From: Arcticibacter sp045629565
GTDB taxonomy: Bacteria; Bacteroidota; Bacteroidia; Sphingobacteriales; Sphingobacteriaceae
Length of the DNA stretch: 64,000 nucleotides
Assembly (NCBI RefSeq): GCF_045629565.1
Contig: NZ_JAZQRL010000111.1
Coordinates: 124,001 to 188,000, forward strand
Direction of reading: 5' to 3'
The notes beneath the pieces were generated by a model. That model had not been told where the DNA came from. It made no database searches and saw only the letters and a program-made list of their open reading frames with translations. The position numbers and the translations under genes were made by a program. Below are positions 43,746 to 52,876 of the stretch, one piece after another; positions within the stretch are counted from its first letter, which is position 1; each line of letters opens with the position of its first letter.

Positions 43746-45029
43746 ATGAAAGTTCTTTGGTTAACGCATACCGCTTCAGGCGCAAGTAAGGCTTTGAATG
43801 TAGACGATCCCGGCCGTGGCTGGATTGGCTCACTGGAAGCGCATGTCAAGAAGATCGCGAACGTCGACCTGGCCATTGCTTTCTTCAACAATCAGCCTGA
43901 GTTTAAGTTTGCGCTGGATAATGTTACTTACTACCCCATCCCCTTTAAGTACACCTCCCTGAGGGGTAAGATCGTGCAGCGTCTGTTCTCCAATCTGTAC
44001 GATTCCAACGTCGAGGCACTTAAAAAAGTAATCGCTGACTTCCAGCCTGACGTCATTCACCTGTTCGGCACCGAATCAGGAATCGGTGAAGTGGTAAAAT
44101 TCACCAAAATACCCGTGGTGGTACACCTGCAAGGACTTGTAAACCCTTATCTGTACTCCTGGCTACCCAAGGGTGTTTCCCAACGTGACATCTGGAAGCA
44201 CTCCTCCCTGCGGGCCGTGTTGCTCAGAAGAGGAACCTATTTCGAATATAAGCTCTTTCAAAAGCGCGCCGTTCGGGAACAGGAAATGATCAGGTATGCC
44301 AAATATTACTTTGGAAGAACAGAATGGGACAGAAATTTCATCAAGTTGCATCAGCCCGAATGCGTATATATTCATTGTGAGGAAGTACTGCGGCCGGTTT
44401 TTTATCGCAGTGCATGGACCGCGCCTCAAAAAGGGCTCTTTAAAATGGTCACCATCATTAATCCCCAAATCTATAAAGGAATAGAGATCATTCTGGAAAC
44501 AGCCTCTATTTTAAAGCGGATAAGCGGTCTGGCTTTTCAGTGGTCTGTTATCGGCCTTGCACCCGATAACGAGATCGTTAAGCTGATAGAAGGCATTACT
44601 CGCAAGAAGTTCAGCGACAATCATGTGTCCTTTAAAGGATCCAAAGTAGAAGACGCATTACTGGAAGAGATATCCACGGCTAATGTATTCGTACATCCTT
44701 CACATATTGATAACAGTCCCAACAGCATCTGCGAGGCTATGCTGCTGGGCATGCCGGTGATAGCGGGCTACGTCGGCGGGATCCCATCGCTGATCAGCGA
44801 CAAGGTGAATGGCATCCTCTACAATTCCAATGACCCGTATGATCTCGCCGGCAAGATCATAAACCTGCAAGAACAGCCAGCCCTCCTGGAAAAGCTCGGC
44901 TCTGAAGCACGGAAAGTCGGCATGAAGAGACATGATGTAGAAACAATCGTATCCACGGTATTTGCCACTTACCAATCCATGATCGAAAACGAAACACCTG
45001 TATCCAGGGATTTTATAAAACAAGTATAA
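43746..45029 (+). CDS. Glycosyltransferase family 4
   Basis: A 427-aa GT-B glycosyltransferase. It has a Gly-rich N-terminal loop (LWLTHTASGASKAL) and DVIHLFGTESGIGEV. The C-terminal donor domain includes NPQIYKGIEIILETA and FVHPSHIDNSPNSICEAMLLGMPVIAG. The usual E-x7-E site is altered to DNSPNSICEAM, a variant common in this branch. It is the first gene of the heptose operon, and its stop overlaps the next start as TAATG. The sugar transferred is not known. Confidence 0.9.
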   Translation: MKVLWLTHTASGASKALNVDDPGRGWIGSLEAHVKKIANVDLAIAFFNNQPEFKFALDNVTYYPIPFKYTSLRGKIVQRLFSNLYDSNVEALKKVIADFQPDVIHLFGTESGIGEVVKFTKIPVVVHLQGLVNPYLYSWLPKGVSQRDIWKHSSLRAVLLRRGTYFEYKLFQKRAVREQEMIRYAKYYFGRTEWDRNFIKLHQPECVYIHCEEVLRPVFYRSAWTAPQKGLFKMVTIINPQIYKGIEIILETASILKRISGLAFQWSVIGLAPDNEIVKLIEGITRKKFSDNHVSFKGSKVEDALLEEISTANVFVHPSHIDNSPNSICEAMLLGMPVIAGYVGGIPSLISDKVNGILYNSNDPYDLAGKIINLQEQPALLEKLGSEARKVGMKRHDVETIVSTVFATYQSMIENETPVSRDFIKQV

Positions 45030-45988
45030 TGCAAAAAACTATTGTTATCACAGGCGGATCGGGCTTTGTTGGTTCCAACCTTATCAGGAAGCTGAACACT
45101 CAGGGCCAGTCCAATATCATTATCATAGACAATTACGACGAGCGCAAGTTTCTAAACATCAAGGATTGTCAGTTTCTTGACTATATCACCTATAAAAAGG
45201 GACTTCCCCATATCGAAGAAGCATTGAGCAAACACAAAGTCGGTGCTATTCTGCATATCGGCGCCAATGCAGACGTGCTCGTGAAAGATGCGGAGGTCAT
45301 GTTTAATGCCAATTACGAGCACAGCAAGTTCTATCTGGATTACTGTACCGAAAGAAATATCCCCCTGATTTATGCCTCCAGTTCAGCCGTTTACGGTAAT
45401 TCAAATAACTGCATCATCGACAACAATTTTGAGCATCCCCATAACGTCTATTCCTGGTCAAAGTGGATGTTCGACAAGTATGTGCTGGCCAACATGCATG
45501 CATTCGAAAACCGGGTGATCGGACTCAGGTTCTTCAACATCTTCGGCATGGGCGAGTTCCACAAAGACAAAAATGCAAGCCTGCCACACCGTTTCTATTC
45601 CTTTATACGCGATAAGGGCTTTATAGACCTGTTCGACAAAGAAATCCAGCGAGACTATGTATGGGTGGAAGATGTATGTGATGTTATTGTGGAAATACTG
45701 AATGACAGCTCTATCGGGAATGGAATTTATAATCTTGGAAGCGGAAACCCGATCTCACACCGCGACATGGCCGAACTGGTCGTTGAAGAATGTGTCAAAC
45801 GCAACGTCAGTACAGCAGACAGCAGCAGCCTGATCAAATCCATACCGATGCCCGAAGAGCTGGTAGACAGCTTCCAGTTCCACACCAAAGCAGAAGAACT
45901 GCCCGACATCGTCAGCAAGCATACTTCCGGGAACAAAGAAAAGGTCCGCAAATATATCAACCAACTCATTGATCGAAATACAGCATGA
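45029..45988 (+). CDS. HldD-like nucleotide-sugar epimerase
   Basis: An extended SDR of 319 aa resembling ADP-L-glycero-D-manno-heptose 6-epimerase (HldD/RfaD). The nucleotide motif is GGSGFVGSN (9-17). The HldD catalytic set (S116, Y140, K144, K178 in E. coli) maps to S117, Y141, K145 and K179, all present (ASSSAVYG, YSWSK, EFHKDK). The surrounding operon makes GDP-heptose rather than ADP-heptose, so it may act on GDP-D-glycero-D-manno-heptose at C6, which would be unusual. Start and stop overlap both neighbours by 1 to 4 bp. A different SDR role on another GDP-sugar remains possible. Confidence 0.82.
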   Translation: MQKTIVITGGSGFVGSNLIRKLNTQGQSNIIIIDNYDERKFLNIKDCQFLDYITYKKGLPHIEEALSKHKVGAILHIGANADVLVKDAEVMFNANYEHSKFYLDYCTERNIPLIYASSSAVYGNSNNCIIDNNFEHPHNVYSWSKWMFDKYVLANMHAFENRVIGLRFFNIFGMGEFHKDKNASLPHRFYSFIRDKGFIDLFDKEIQRDYVWVEDVCDVIVEILNDSSIGNGIYNLGSGNPISHRDMAELVVEECVKRNVSTADSSSLIKSIPMPEELVDSFQFHTKAEELPDIVSKHTSGNKEKVRKYINQLIDRNTA

Positions 45989-47088
45989 TGAAGGTATACT
46001 ATCTATCCAGCTCGGCCTTCGCAGACAATCAGATCAATCTGCTGCATCATTTTCCCAAAGAGATATCCGTCACCTACAACGTGATTATTCCTGTAAAGAA
46101 TTCCAACTATTCAGAAGCGGAGATCAGCGCCTACTGCCGGGAGAAGGGCATAGACTTTATTCCTACCCGGCTGAAATACCGGTTCAGAGACCCCCGGCTG
46201 CTCATCACCTATTACGGCATCCTCGAAAACATCCGCCGGGTAGATCCAGACGTGATCTTCGTAGCTAACTTCGACCAGATCTATCTCAATGCGATCCTGC
46301 TGGCACTCGATAAGAAGAAGACAGTGATTGCCATGCACGATGTTGTCAACCACAGCCATACGGCCTTTGACAAGCTCACTACAATCGGAAAGAAACTGCT
46401 GATCGGCAAGTTCGACACCTTCCTTACTTATTCGGCTCCCCAGGCAAGCATCCTCCGAAGCAAATACGGAAAAAAGAAGGTTTACTCCATTCCCTTGCCG
46501 CTGATCGGCTTCGGCGATATGCCGGTGGTCGAGAAAGCCGTCGGTAAGAAAACATTCCTGTTCTTCGGCTTTATCCTGCACTATAAGGGTCTCGACCTCC
46601 TGTTGCATGCGATAAACAAGCTTGCGGAAAAGCGTCAGGATTTCCAGCTGATCATTGCCGGCAGGAGCTCCGAATGGCAAGAGAAGTATGCGCCGCTTAT
46701 ACAACACCCTGAGCTCGTATCAGCCCATATCGGCTTCATCGAAAACCACGATATCCCCGCCTACTTTGCGCAGGCCGACTATCTGGTACTACCCTATCGC
46801 GACACCACACAAAGCGGTCCCCTTATGATCGCCTACAACTATAATATCCCGGTGCTTGCCAGCAATGCAGAAGGCTTCCACGAATTTTTTCAAAACGGAA
46901 CGACCGGCTATATGTTCGACCTCGCCAGAGAAACCGACCTGGTACGGGTGCTCGACGAGGCGATCGACCGCCCCGAAGAAGAGTACCTGGAACTCAAGCA
47001 AAAGCTTGCCAGCCATACTGAAGATAATTTCGCGATCAGTAAGCTCGTGACAGCCTATACAGACATGTTTAAAAACACAACATCATGA
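45985..47088 (+). CDS. Glycosyltransferase family 4
   Basis: A 367-aa GT-B glycosyltransferase. The donor domain contains FLFFGFILHYKGLDLLLHAI and VLPYRDTTQSGPLMIAYNYNIPVLAS, where the usual second Glu is absent and the loop reads TTQSGPLMIAY. The start can be ATG 45985 or ATG 45988; both overlap the upstream stop. It lies between the HldD-like epimerase and the heptose kinase, so it is a good candidate for the enzyme that transfers the heptose, though the sequence does not prove it. Confidence 0.88.
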   Translation: MMKVYYLSSSAFADNQINLLHHFPKEISVTYNVIIPVKNSNYSEAEISAYCREKGIDFIPTRLKYRFRDPRLLITYYGILENIRRVDPDVIFVANFDQIYLNAILLALDKKKTVIAMHDVVNHSHTAFDKLTTIGKKLLIGKFDTFLTYSAPQASILRSKYGKKKVYSIPLPLIGFGDMPVVEKAVGKKTFLFFGFILHYKGLDLLLHAINKLAEKRQDFQLIIAGRSSEWQEKYAPLIQHPELVSAHIGFIENHDIPAYFAQADYLVLPYRDTTQSGPLMIAYNYNIPVLASNAEGFHEFFQNGTTGYMFDLARETDLVRVLDEAIDRPEEEYLELKQKLASHTEDNFAISKLVTAYTDMFKNTTS

Positions 47089-48116
47089 TTATACGTTCCA
47101 GAGCACCACTCAGATTAGGCCTCGCAGGAGGAGGCACCGACGTCAGCCCCTACAGTGATATGTTCGGTGGAGCCATTCTGAACGCCACCATCAACAAGTT
47201 CGCTTATGCCACCCTGATGCCTTTGGACATCCCACAGATCGTCATCAAATGCCACGACATCAACGAGCATCGCGTTTTTAACAATGTCGACGAATTCGAC
47301 ATGAAGGATTCAAAACTCCGCCTGATCCAGGGCATTCATAACCGTATCCGCAGGGAGTTCAACATCACCAAGCCGATGTTCTATCAACTGGAGACATATG
47401 TTGATGCCCCTCCCGGATCCGGACTGGGCTCATCCTCTACGCTGGTCGTAGCCATAGTGGCGGCCTTCGCCGAATGGCTCGGCCTCCCTCTAGGAGAATA
47501 CGATCTCGCCCAGCTTGCCTATAGCATCGAGCGGGAAGATCTCGGCCTTTCAGGAGGCAAGCAGGACCAGTACGCAGCAACGTTCGGGGGCTTCAACTTT
47601 ATGGAGTTCTATGCAGACCGCGTGGTCGTCAACCCCCTTCGCATCAAACAGGAATACATCCATGAGCTGGAGTTCTCCCTGATCCAGTACTATACCGGCA
47701 CCTCCCGTCTCTCATCCCGCATCATCGACGCACAGGTGAAGAACGTAGCAGACCATTCAACAAAATCCATAGATGGCATGCACTCCCTGAAGAGTCTGGC
47801 CTACAACATGAAAGAAGCTCTTTTACGCGGAAAGCTAAACCAGATCGGAAACCTCCTCAATGACGGTTGGCAGTCCAAGAAAGAAACAGCCGATGAAATC
47901 AGTAACCCCATGATCGATGAGATCTATGAAAATGCCGTCCGGAACGGTGCCCTCGGCGGAAAAATGTCCGGAGCAGGCGGTGGCGGATACATGATGTTTT
48001 ACGTGAAGAACTGTTACGTATACCATATTACCAACGTTTTGAAAGAATACGGCGGACTCGTAGAACGCGTCAGCTTCTACGACAAAGGCGTACTCACCTG
48101 GAAAACAAACGAATAA
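47085..48116 (+). CDS. hddA: D-glycero-alpha-D-manno-heptose 7-phosphate kinase (HddA-like)
   Basis: A GHMP-superfamily kinase of 343 aa that phosphorylates D-glycero-D-manno-heptose 7-phosphate at C1 to give the alpha-1,7-bisphosphate. Visible features are the start RAPLRLGLAGGGTDVSPYSD, the ATP-binding PPGSGLGSSSTLVV (about 107-120) and the C-terminal GKMSGAGGGGYMMFY. It is the second step of the GDP-heptose pathway, whose other three enzymes follow immediately. The ATG overlaps the upstream stop by 4 bp. Confidence 0.93.
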   Translation: MIIRSRAPLRLGLAGGGTDVSPYSDMFGGAILNATINKFAYATLMPLDIPQIVIKCHDINEHRVFNNVDEFDMKDSKLRLIQGIHNRIRREFNITKPMFYQLETYVDAPPGSGLGSSSTLVVAIVAAFAEWLGLPLGEYDLAQLAYSIEREDLGLSGGKQDQYAATFGGFNFMEFYADRVVVNPLRIKQEYIHELEFSLIQYYTGTSRLSSRIIDAQVKNVADHSTKSIDGMHSLKSLAYNMKEALLRGKLNQIGNLLNDGWQSKKETADEISNPMIDEIYENAVRNGALGGKMSGAGGGGYMMFYVKNCYVYHITNVLKEYGGLVERVSFYDKGVLTWKTNE

Positions 48117-48122
48117 ACGAAC

Positions 48123-48716
48123 ATGCCAGACACATTAATTACGCAAAGAATAAGCGAAAGCATCGCGGTGAAGACCGCCATCGCCAGAGATCCGGAGCTT
48201 ATCCGCACGATCAGCGAAGTTTCTGAACACCTAATCCATACCTTCGAAGCAGAGGGAAAAGTCCTGTTCTGCGGGAACGGTGGCAGTGCAGCCGACGCGC
48301 AGCACCTGGCAGCCGAGTTCTCCGGAAGGTTCTATTTTGACAGGGATCCGCTGTTCGCCGAAGCACTACACGTCAACTCATCTTACGTAACCGCCGTAGC
48401 AAACGACTATTCCTATGATGAGATCTACGCCCGACTGATCAAAGCTAAAGGAAGGCAAGGTGACATCCTGATCGGAATTTCCACTTCCGGAAATTCAGAA
48501 AACATCATTCGTGCGTTCCGTGAGGCGAGAACAAGAGGGATGCTTACCATCGCGCTAACCGGCGAGACAGGCGGCAAAATGAAAGGCGAGGCCGACATAT
48601 TGCTCAATGTACCCTCTGGCGATACCCCAAGAATCCAGGAAGCACATATTCTCATCGGACATATTATTTGCGAAATTGTAGAAGCAAACCTGTTTAAAGC
48701 GCAACAGCATGACTAA
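48123..48716 (+). CDS. gmhA: Sedoheptulose 7-phosphate isomerase (GmhA)
   Basis: A 197-aa SIS-domain isomerase that converts sedoheptulose 7-phosphate to D-glycero-D-manno-heptose 7-phosphate, the first committed step. Family features are FCGNGGSAADAQHLAAEFSGRF, ALHVNSSYVTAVANDY, GISTSGNSENIIRAF and the C-terminal ILIGHIICEIVE. Length is normal. It starts 6 bp after the kinase gene and overlaps the nucleotidyltransferase gene by 8 bp. Confidence 0.95.
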   Translation: MPDTLITQRISESIAVKTAIARDPELIRTISEVSEHLIHTFEAEGKVLFCGNGGSAADAQHLAAEFSGRFYFDRDPLFAEALHVNSSYVTAVANDYSYDEIYARLIKAKGRQGDILIGISTSGNSENIIRAFREARTRGMLTIALTGETGGKMKGEADILLNVPSGDTPRIQEAHILIGHIICEIVEANLFKAQQHD

Positions 48717-49428
48717 AGAAGCCATCATCCTTGCAGGCGGACTGGGGACACGACTGCAATCAGTAGTAAAAGACGTGCCCAAGCCCATGGCCGAAGTAGC
48801 CGGAAGGCCCTTTCTTGATTATATCATGTACTTCCTCGCGAAAAACAACATCACAAAAGCCGTGCTCGCTGTTGGCCATAAATATGAAATCATTCAGGAA
48901 CATCTTGATAAGGAAGAAAACCGTTACGGGATGGAGATTTCCTACAGTATAGAGAAAGAATTGCTTGGAACGGGCGGAGCCATCTGTCAGGCGTTCAGCC
49001 AGATCACGGGCGACAAAGCATTTATCATAAACGGCGACACCTATTTCGACATGTCGTTAAGCGATCTCGATCGCTTTGCTGATGCCCATCATGCTGACCT
49101 GGCCTTCGCCCTTAAGGAAACCACAGACTCGCAGCGCTATGGAAACGTCGTCTGCTCATCCGACAGCAAAATACTGTCGTTTACCGAGAAAGGCGAAACA
49201 GCAGAGACCACCATCCGTATAAACGGCGGCATCTACCTCATGCAAAAATCACTTTTAGCACGGTATCCTATGCCCGAAAGGTTTTCTATAGAACAAGATT
49301 TCTTTCAGAGCAAAACACCCGATTTGAATGCCTACGGCAAAACCTATCCAGGGACGTTTATTGATATCGGGATACCTCAGGACTTCCTTAAGGCACAGAA
49401 ACTTCTTCAAAGCATACTACCTTCGTGA
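48709..49428 (+). CDS. hddC: D-glycero-alpha-D-manno-heptose 1-phosphate guanylyltransferase (HddC-like)
   Basis: A 239-aa sugar nucleotidyltransferase that activates heptose 1-phosphate, by neighbourhood with GTP to give GDP-heptose. It has the family start LAGGLGTRLQSVVKDVPKPMAEVAGRPF, ELLGTGGAI, INGDTYFDM and a C-terminal YPGTFIDIGIPQDFLKA. Nucleotide preference cannot be read from sequence alone; GTP is inferred from the GHMP kinase partner, since the ADP route uses HldE. It overlaps both neighbours by a few bases. Confidence 0.9.
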   Translation: MTKEAIILAGGLGTRLQSVVKDVPKPMAEVAGRPFLDYIMYFLAKNNITKAVLAVGHKYEIIQEHLDKEENRYGMEISYSIEKELLGTGGAICQAFSQITGDKAFIINGDTYFDMSLSDLDRFADAHHADLAFALKETTDSQRYGNVVCSSDSKILSFTEKGETAETTIRINGGIYLMQKSLLARYPMPERFSIEQDFFQSKTPDLNAYGKTYPGTFIDIGIPQDFLKAQKLLQSILPS

Positions 49429-49946
49429 TGTACGACACTCTATTTCTCGACCGGGACGGCGTTCTAAACCGGAAGATCGACGATGGCTATGTGCTGCGCC
49501 CTCAGGATATCGAGATTTTACCTGGCATTCCTCCATTTTTAAAATGGGCGCATCAGACATTCCGCCAAATTATAGTTGTCACCAATCAACGCTGCATAGG
49601 TCGCGGGATGATAGAATTGGCAGATATAGAGCGCATCAATCAGGCTATCAACGCCAAAACGGGTAATTTCATCAGCAGCTTTTTCGTCTGCCCCCATCTT
49701 GACGAGGATAACTGCAGCTGCCGTAAGCCAAAAAACGGCTTGTTTCTTGCTGCTGCAGTGCGCTACGGTATTGATTTCAAGAAGTCGTGGATGATAGGAG
49801 ATTCCGAAACAGACCTCATACCGGCAAAAGAACTCATGATGAGTACGCTTTTCATTTCCGGAAGGGCCAGTACTTTTGCGGATATAACGCTTCATTCAAC
49901 TGCAGATCTGCTCGCCGCTTTCAGTACGATCAATCAAACCAAATAA
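49428..49946 (+). CDS. gmhB: D-glycero-D-manno-heptose 1,7-bisphosphate 7-phosphatase (GmhB-like)
   Basis: A HAD-type phosphatase (172 aa) that removes the 7-phosphate before nucleotide activation. Visible features are LDRDGVLNRK (motif I), VVTNQRCIGRG (motif II), the Cys/His zinc loop CPHLDEDNCSCRKPKNG, and MIGDSETDL (motif IV). ATG 49428 is chosen over GTG 49425; both overlap the upstream stop. It completes the GDP-heptose pathway in this operon. Its last 17 bp overlap, tail to tail, the end of the histidine kinase gene on the other strand. Confidence 0.93.
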   Translation: MYDTLFLDRDGVLNRKIDDGYVLRPQDIEILPGIPPFLKWAHQTFRQIIVVTNQRCIGRGMIELADIERINQAINAKTGNFISSFFVCPHLDEDNCSCRKPKNGLFLAAAVRYGIDFKKSWMIGDSETDLIPAKELMMSTLFISGRASTFADITLHSTADLLAAFSTINQTK

Positions 49947-50991
49947 TAAAAGTTGCACCTTCCCCGGGCTTGCTCTCCAGCTGAATACGCCCGCCCAGAG
50001 ACGTCACATGATGATGAACCAGATATAACCCAATCCCTTTACTATCGTGATGATGATGAAACTTCTGATGAAGACCAAAGACCCGGTCCTTGACCAGGCT
50101 CATATCAAAACCCTGACCTGCATCTGAAAAAACCAGCTGCTTTACACCTTCTTCCATACGCGTCTGAACGAATATTCTCGGCGCAGAGCCGTTCCTGGCA
50201 TATTTAATGGAATTGGTCAAAAGATTCAGGAAAATACTCTCCATATATAACCTGTTGAAACGAACGCAACGAAAAGCACTGAAGTCCGTGCGGACCTCCG
50301 CATGTGTATGTTCGATAAGAGAAGCCAGCGATCCCGTCACTGCCTGAAAACACTCATTCAGGTCCAGCTCCTCCTGAGAAATATTCAATACATCCTTCTG
50401 CCCCAGCATCTCCACGTAAGTATCCAGGGTACTCCTCAGGTTGTCAGTAGCGAGTTTGAGCATATCAATAAACTTGCGTGTCTCCGGATCCTCGATCTTC
50501 GAAATGTCTATCAAACTGAAAACCGCAAGGAGATTATTAACCGGCGCGCGGAGATCATGAGAAGTAGCATAGGTCAGCTGCTTAAGATCATCTACACTTT
50601 TGGTCATCTTGGTCAGCAGCTGATTTCTATCATCGTCCAGCTTTCTCTGGTGCGAAACATCTTTGGCAATCCCCAGATACACCTGCGCGCTTTCAATCGG
50701 AATCGCCGTCCAGGAGAACCAGCGTATATCGCCCGCTTTCGTCAGATACCGGTTCTCGAAATTAGTCAGCGTCAGATTAAGTTTCATTTTTGCGAAAGCA
50801 GCATGTGTCCGCGGCCGGTCTTCCGGATAGAGTAAATCCCGCGTGCGTTTACCAACAAGTTCATCAACAGAATATCCCAGGGCCTGGGCAAAGGACTTAT
50901 TTACCCTTATACAAACGCCGTCGCGCCCTACAATGCATATACCGTCCGGCGACAGCTCAAAAAATTGTTCGAGGTCAAATTCATTACCCAT
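49930..50991 (-). CDS. PAS-domain histidine kinase
   Basis: A cytoplasmic sensor kinase of 353 aa. A single PAS domain (about 5-125, FELSPDGICIVGRDGVCIRVNKSF) is followed by a dimerisation/phosphoacceptor helix with SHDLRAP and an ATPase domain with N-box NLLTNSIKYA, G1 DAGQGFDM and GIGLYLVHHHV. No transmembrane segment is seen. It lies last in the minus-strand stressosome region, 106 bp after the PAS protein gene, and may receive or transmit the stressosome output. No response regulator gene is adjacent. Its 3' end overlaps the GmhB gene by 17 bp. Confidence 0.9.
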   Translation of the reverse strand: MGNEFDLEQFFELSPDGICIVGRDGVCIRVNKSFAQALGYSVDELVGKRTRDLLYPEDRPRTHAAFAKMKLNLTLTNFENRYLTKAGDIRWFSWTAIPIESAQVYLGIAKDVSHQRKLDDDRNQLLTKMTKSVDDLKQLTYATSHDLRAPVNNLLAVFSLIDISKIEDPETRKFIDMLKLATDNLRSTLDTYVEMLGQKDVLNISQEELDLNECFQAVTGSLASLIEHTHAEVRTDFSAFRCVRFNRLYMESIFLNLLTNSIKYARNGSAPRIFVQTRMEEGVKQLVFSDAGQGFDMSLVKDRVFGLHQKFHHHHDSKGIGLYLVHHHVTSLGGRIQLESKPGEGATFIIWFD

Positions 50992-51097
50992 AACGCTGTT
51001 CTGTTAGAGTTGGAACACCAAGTTACAAATACCCCGGTCGATATATATACACATTATTTGCGCAGTAATTCCCAACAAATACCAAATATTTCACAAA

Positions 51098-52816
51098 CTA
51101 AAGGTTATCAGTTTTCCCTATGATGTCCTGTATCACGTGATCAAGTTCTTCCACCGCCTCACTCATGAGCCCCAGCATGATTTTGACCTGTTCCTCATCT
51201 TTTTCATAATTGCAGATCAGATCAGAAAGTCCCTTTATCCTCATCAGTGGTGCCCTCACCATATGCGATTGTATGAAGGCAATTTCCCTTAGCCTTTTAT
51301 TTTGTTCTTCTATAGCCCGGACATATTCTACACGGTCGGTAACATCTTGGGTATTGGTCACCAGACCTCCAACTGCCGGATCATCCGTCATATCGGTGAT
51401 CACGGTCTCGATCCAACGGTATTCAGACCCATTTCTCATAAACCGAAAAGGTTCAATGTGCACTTGTTTCATGGTGTGCGAAACCTGAAGCATTCTTTCG
51501 ATCCTGTCCTTATCTTCCGGATGCACAAACTCCAGAACGTTTCTGCCGACCCAAAAGCCGGGCTCAACACCCAGGGTAGCTTTGGAAGACGGACTCATAT
51601 ACTGGTAGTTCCCCTGCCGGTCAATAATCGAGATAACATCCGAACCATTCTGCACCAGCGCCTTAAACCGTTGCTCGCTCGCCTCAAGAGCCCTCTCAGC
51701 TGCCATACGCTCTGAAATATCCTTCAAATACACAGACAATCCATTCGGAGACGGAAAAATGGCAACCTCCAGCCATACCTGCAGTGCAACCGAATACTCT
51801 TCATAACGCACAGCGATCCGTTCATTGAAAACACGTTGCTGACTGGAATAAAACTTGGGGATCAAATCTGTAGAAAGCACATGCCAGAGGTTTTGACCAA
51901 CCACCTGATCACTGTCTATGCCAAACAGACGTTCCGCTTCCAGGTTCCAGTATTCAATAACTGAATTCCGGTCAACCGCAAAGAAACCGTCGCGAATACT
52001 TTCTATAATACTGGACATTCGCTGATGATACAATTCAAGCTGCTTTTCCGCTATCCGTAGGTTTGAAATATTACGTGCGATAAATTGCACACCGATAATG
52101 TCGTGGTTTACCTTGATCGGCATCGTAGTAATACTGGCAACATAGGTATTGCCGGCCCTGCTGAGAATATTGGCTTCGAATTTCTGCAACTCCCCCTGGA
52201 TAGATTTTTGGAAGAAGGCAAACACGCGCGAAAAATCCTGCCTGGCTATGAAAGGGATAAAAGAGCGTCGGAGAAGCTCTTCCTTTGAACATTCCGTCAG
52301 ACTCAGCAAAGCCTTGTTAGCGCTCAAAAAGTTGCCGTTCAGATCGAGCGAACCCACCGCGTCAGGATAAGCTTCAATCAGGGGGTCCAGCGTTTTCTCT
52401 TCAGCCTCGGCAAGCACACTCCCGGTGACGTCAACAACATGCTGAAGAAGATAGCGCACCTCTCCCTCTTCATCCAGTAGTGGCGCTATCTCATAGCTCC
52501 AGAAACGCACCTCAGATCGCTCCCCGCTCCGGAGATCGAAACGTTGCAACGCGCAGCGCTGTTTCTTTTTCAGCAGCAAGGCCCGTTCCAGACAATCCCT
52601 CAGCACCCTTACACCCTTTATATTGTGTTCACCTCCGTCGACCATGAAGCCGTCAAATACGCTAGCTCCAATGATTTTAGAAGCATTAGTCAGCGTTATT
52701 TCACAAAATGCGGAGTTCGCGTCAACGATAGTAAAATGCGGCTTATCAGCCCACATGATTAGGTAAGCATTTGGAGATGCTTCTAAGAATGGTCTGATTT
52801 GATTGAGATCAAGCAT
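51098..52816 (-). CDS. Multi-PAS protein with phosphoacceptor helix but no ATPase domain
   Basis: A 572-aa cytoplasmic protein with four PAS-like domains (about 8-120, 135-250, 265-365 and 375-490). A C-terminal helix pair resembles a histidine-kinase dimerisation domain (FIQSHMVRAPLMRIKGLSDL) and carries a candidate phospho-His. The protein ends shortly after, without the N, G1 and G2 boxes of an ATPase domain, so it cannot phosphorylate itself. It might be phosphorylated by the neighbouring kinases or act as a dimerising sensor. The frame ends normally and no HATPase remnant is seen downstream before the next gene. Confidence 0.85.
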   Translation of the reverse strand: MLDLNQIRPFLEASPNAYLIMWADKPHFTIVDANSAFCEITLTNASKIIGASVFDGFMVDGGEHNIKGVRVLRDCLERALLLKKKQRCALQRFDLRSGERSEVRFWSYEIAPLLDEEGEVRYLLQHVVDVTGSVLAEAEEKTLDPLIEAYPDAVGSLDLNGNFLSANKALLSLTECSKEELLRRSFIPFIARQDFSRVFAFFQKSIQGELQKFEANILSRAGNTYVASITTMPIKVNHDIIGVQFIARNISNLRIAEKQLELYHQRMSSIIESIRDGFFAVDRNSVIEYWNLEAERLFGIDSDQVVGQNLWHVLSTDLIPKFYSSQQRVFNERIAVRYEEYSVALQVWLEVAIFPSPNGLSVYLKDISERMAAERALEASEQRFKALVQNGSDVISIIDRQGNYQYMSPSSKATLGVEPGFWVGRNVLEFVHPEDKDRIERMLQVSHTMKQVHIEPFRFMRNGSEYRWIETVITDMTDDPAVGGLVTNTQDVTDRVEYVRAIEEQNKRLREIAFIQSHMVRAPLMRIKGLSDLICNYEKDEEQVKIMLGLMSEAVEELDHVIQDIIGKTDNL

Positions 52817-52876
52817 AGCGTGTTAGCGCCCATAAAGTTACGTAAAACAAACTAAACCACAGGAAAGTGCAGAAAA

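Noticed and set aside
46111..46707. 198-codon minus-strand frame inside the third GT4 gene of the heptose operon
   Set aside because: The plus-strand glycosyltransferase is well supported and coupled to its neighbours; the antisense frame is a shadow.
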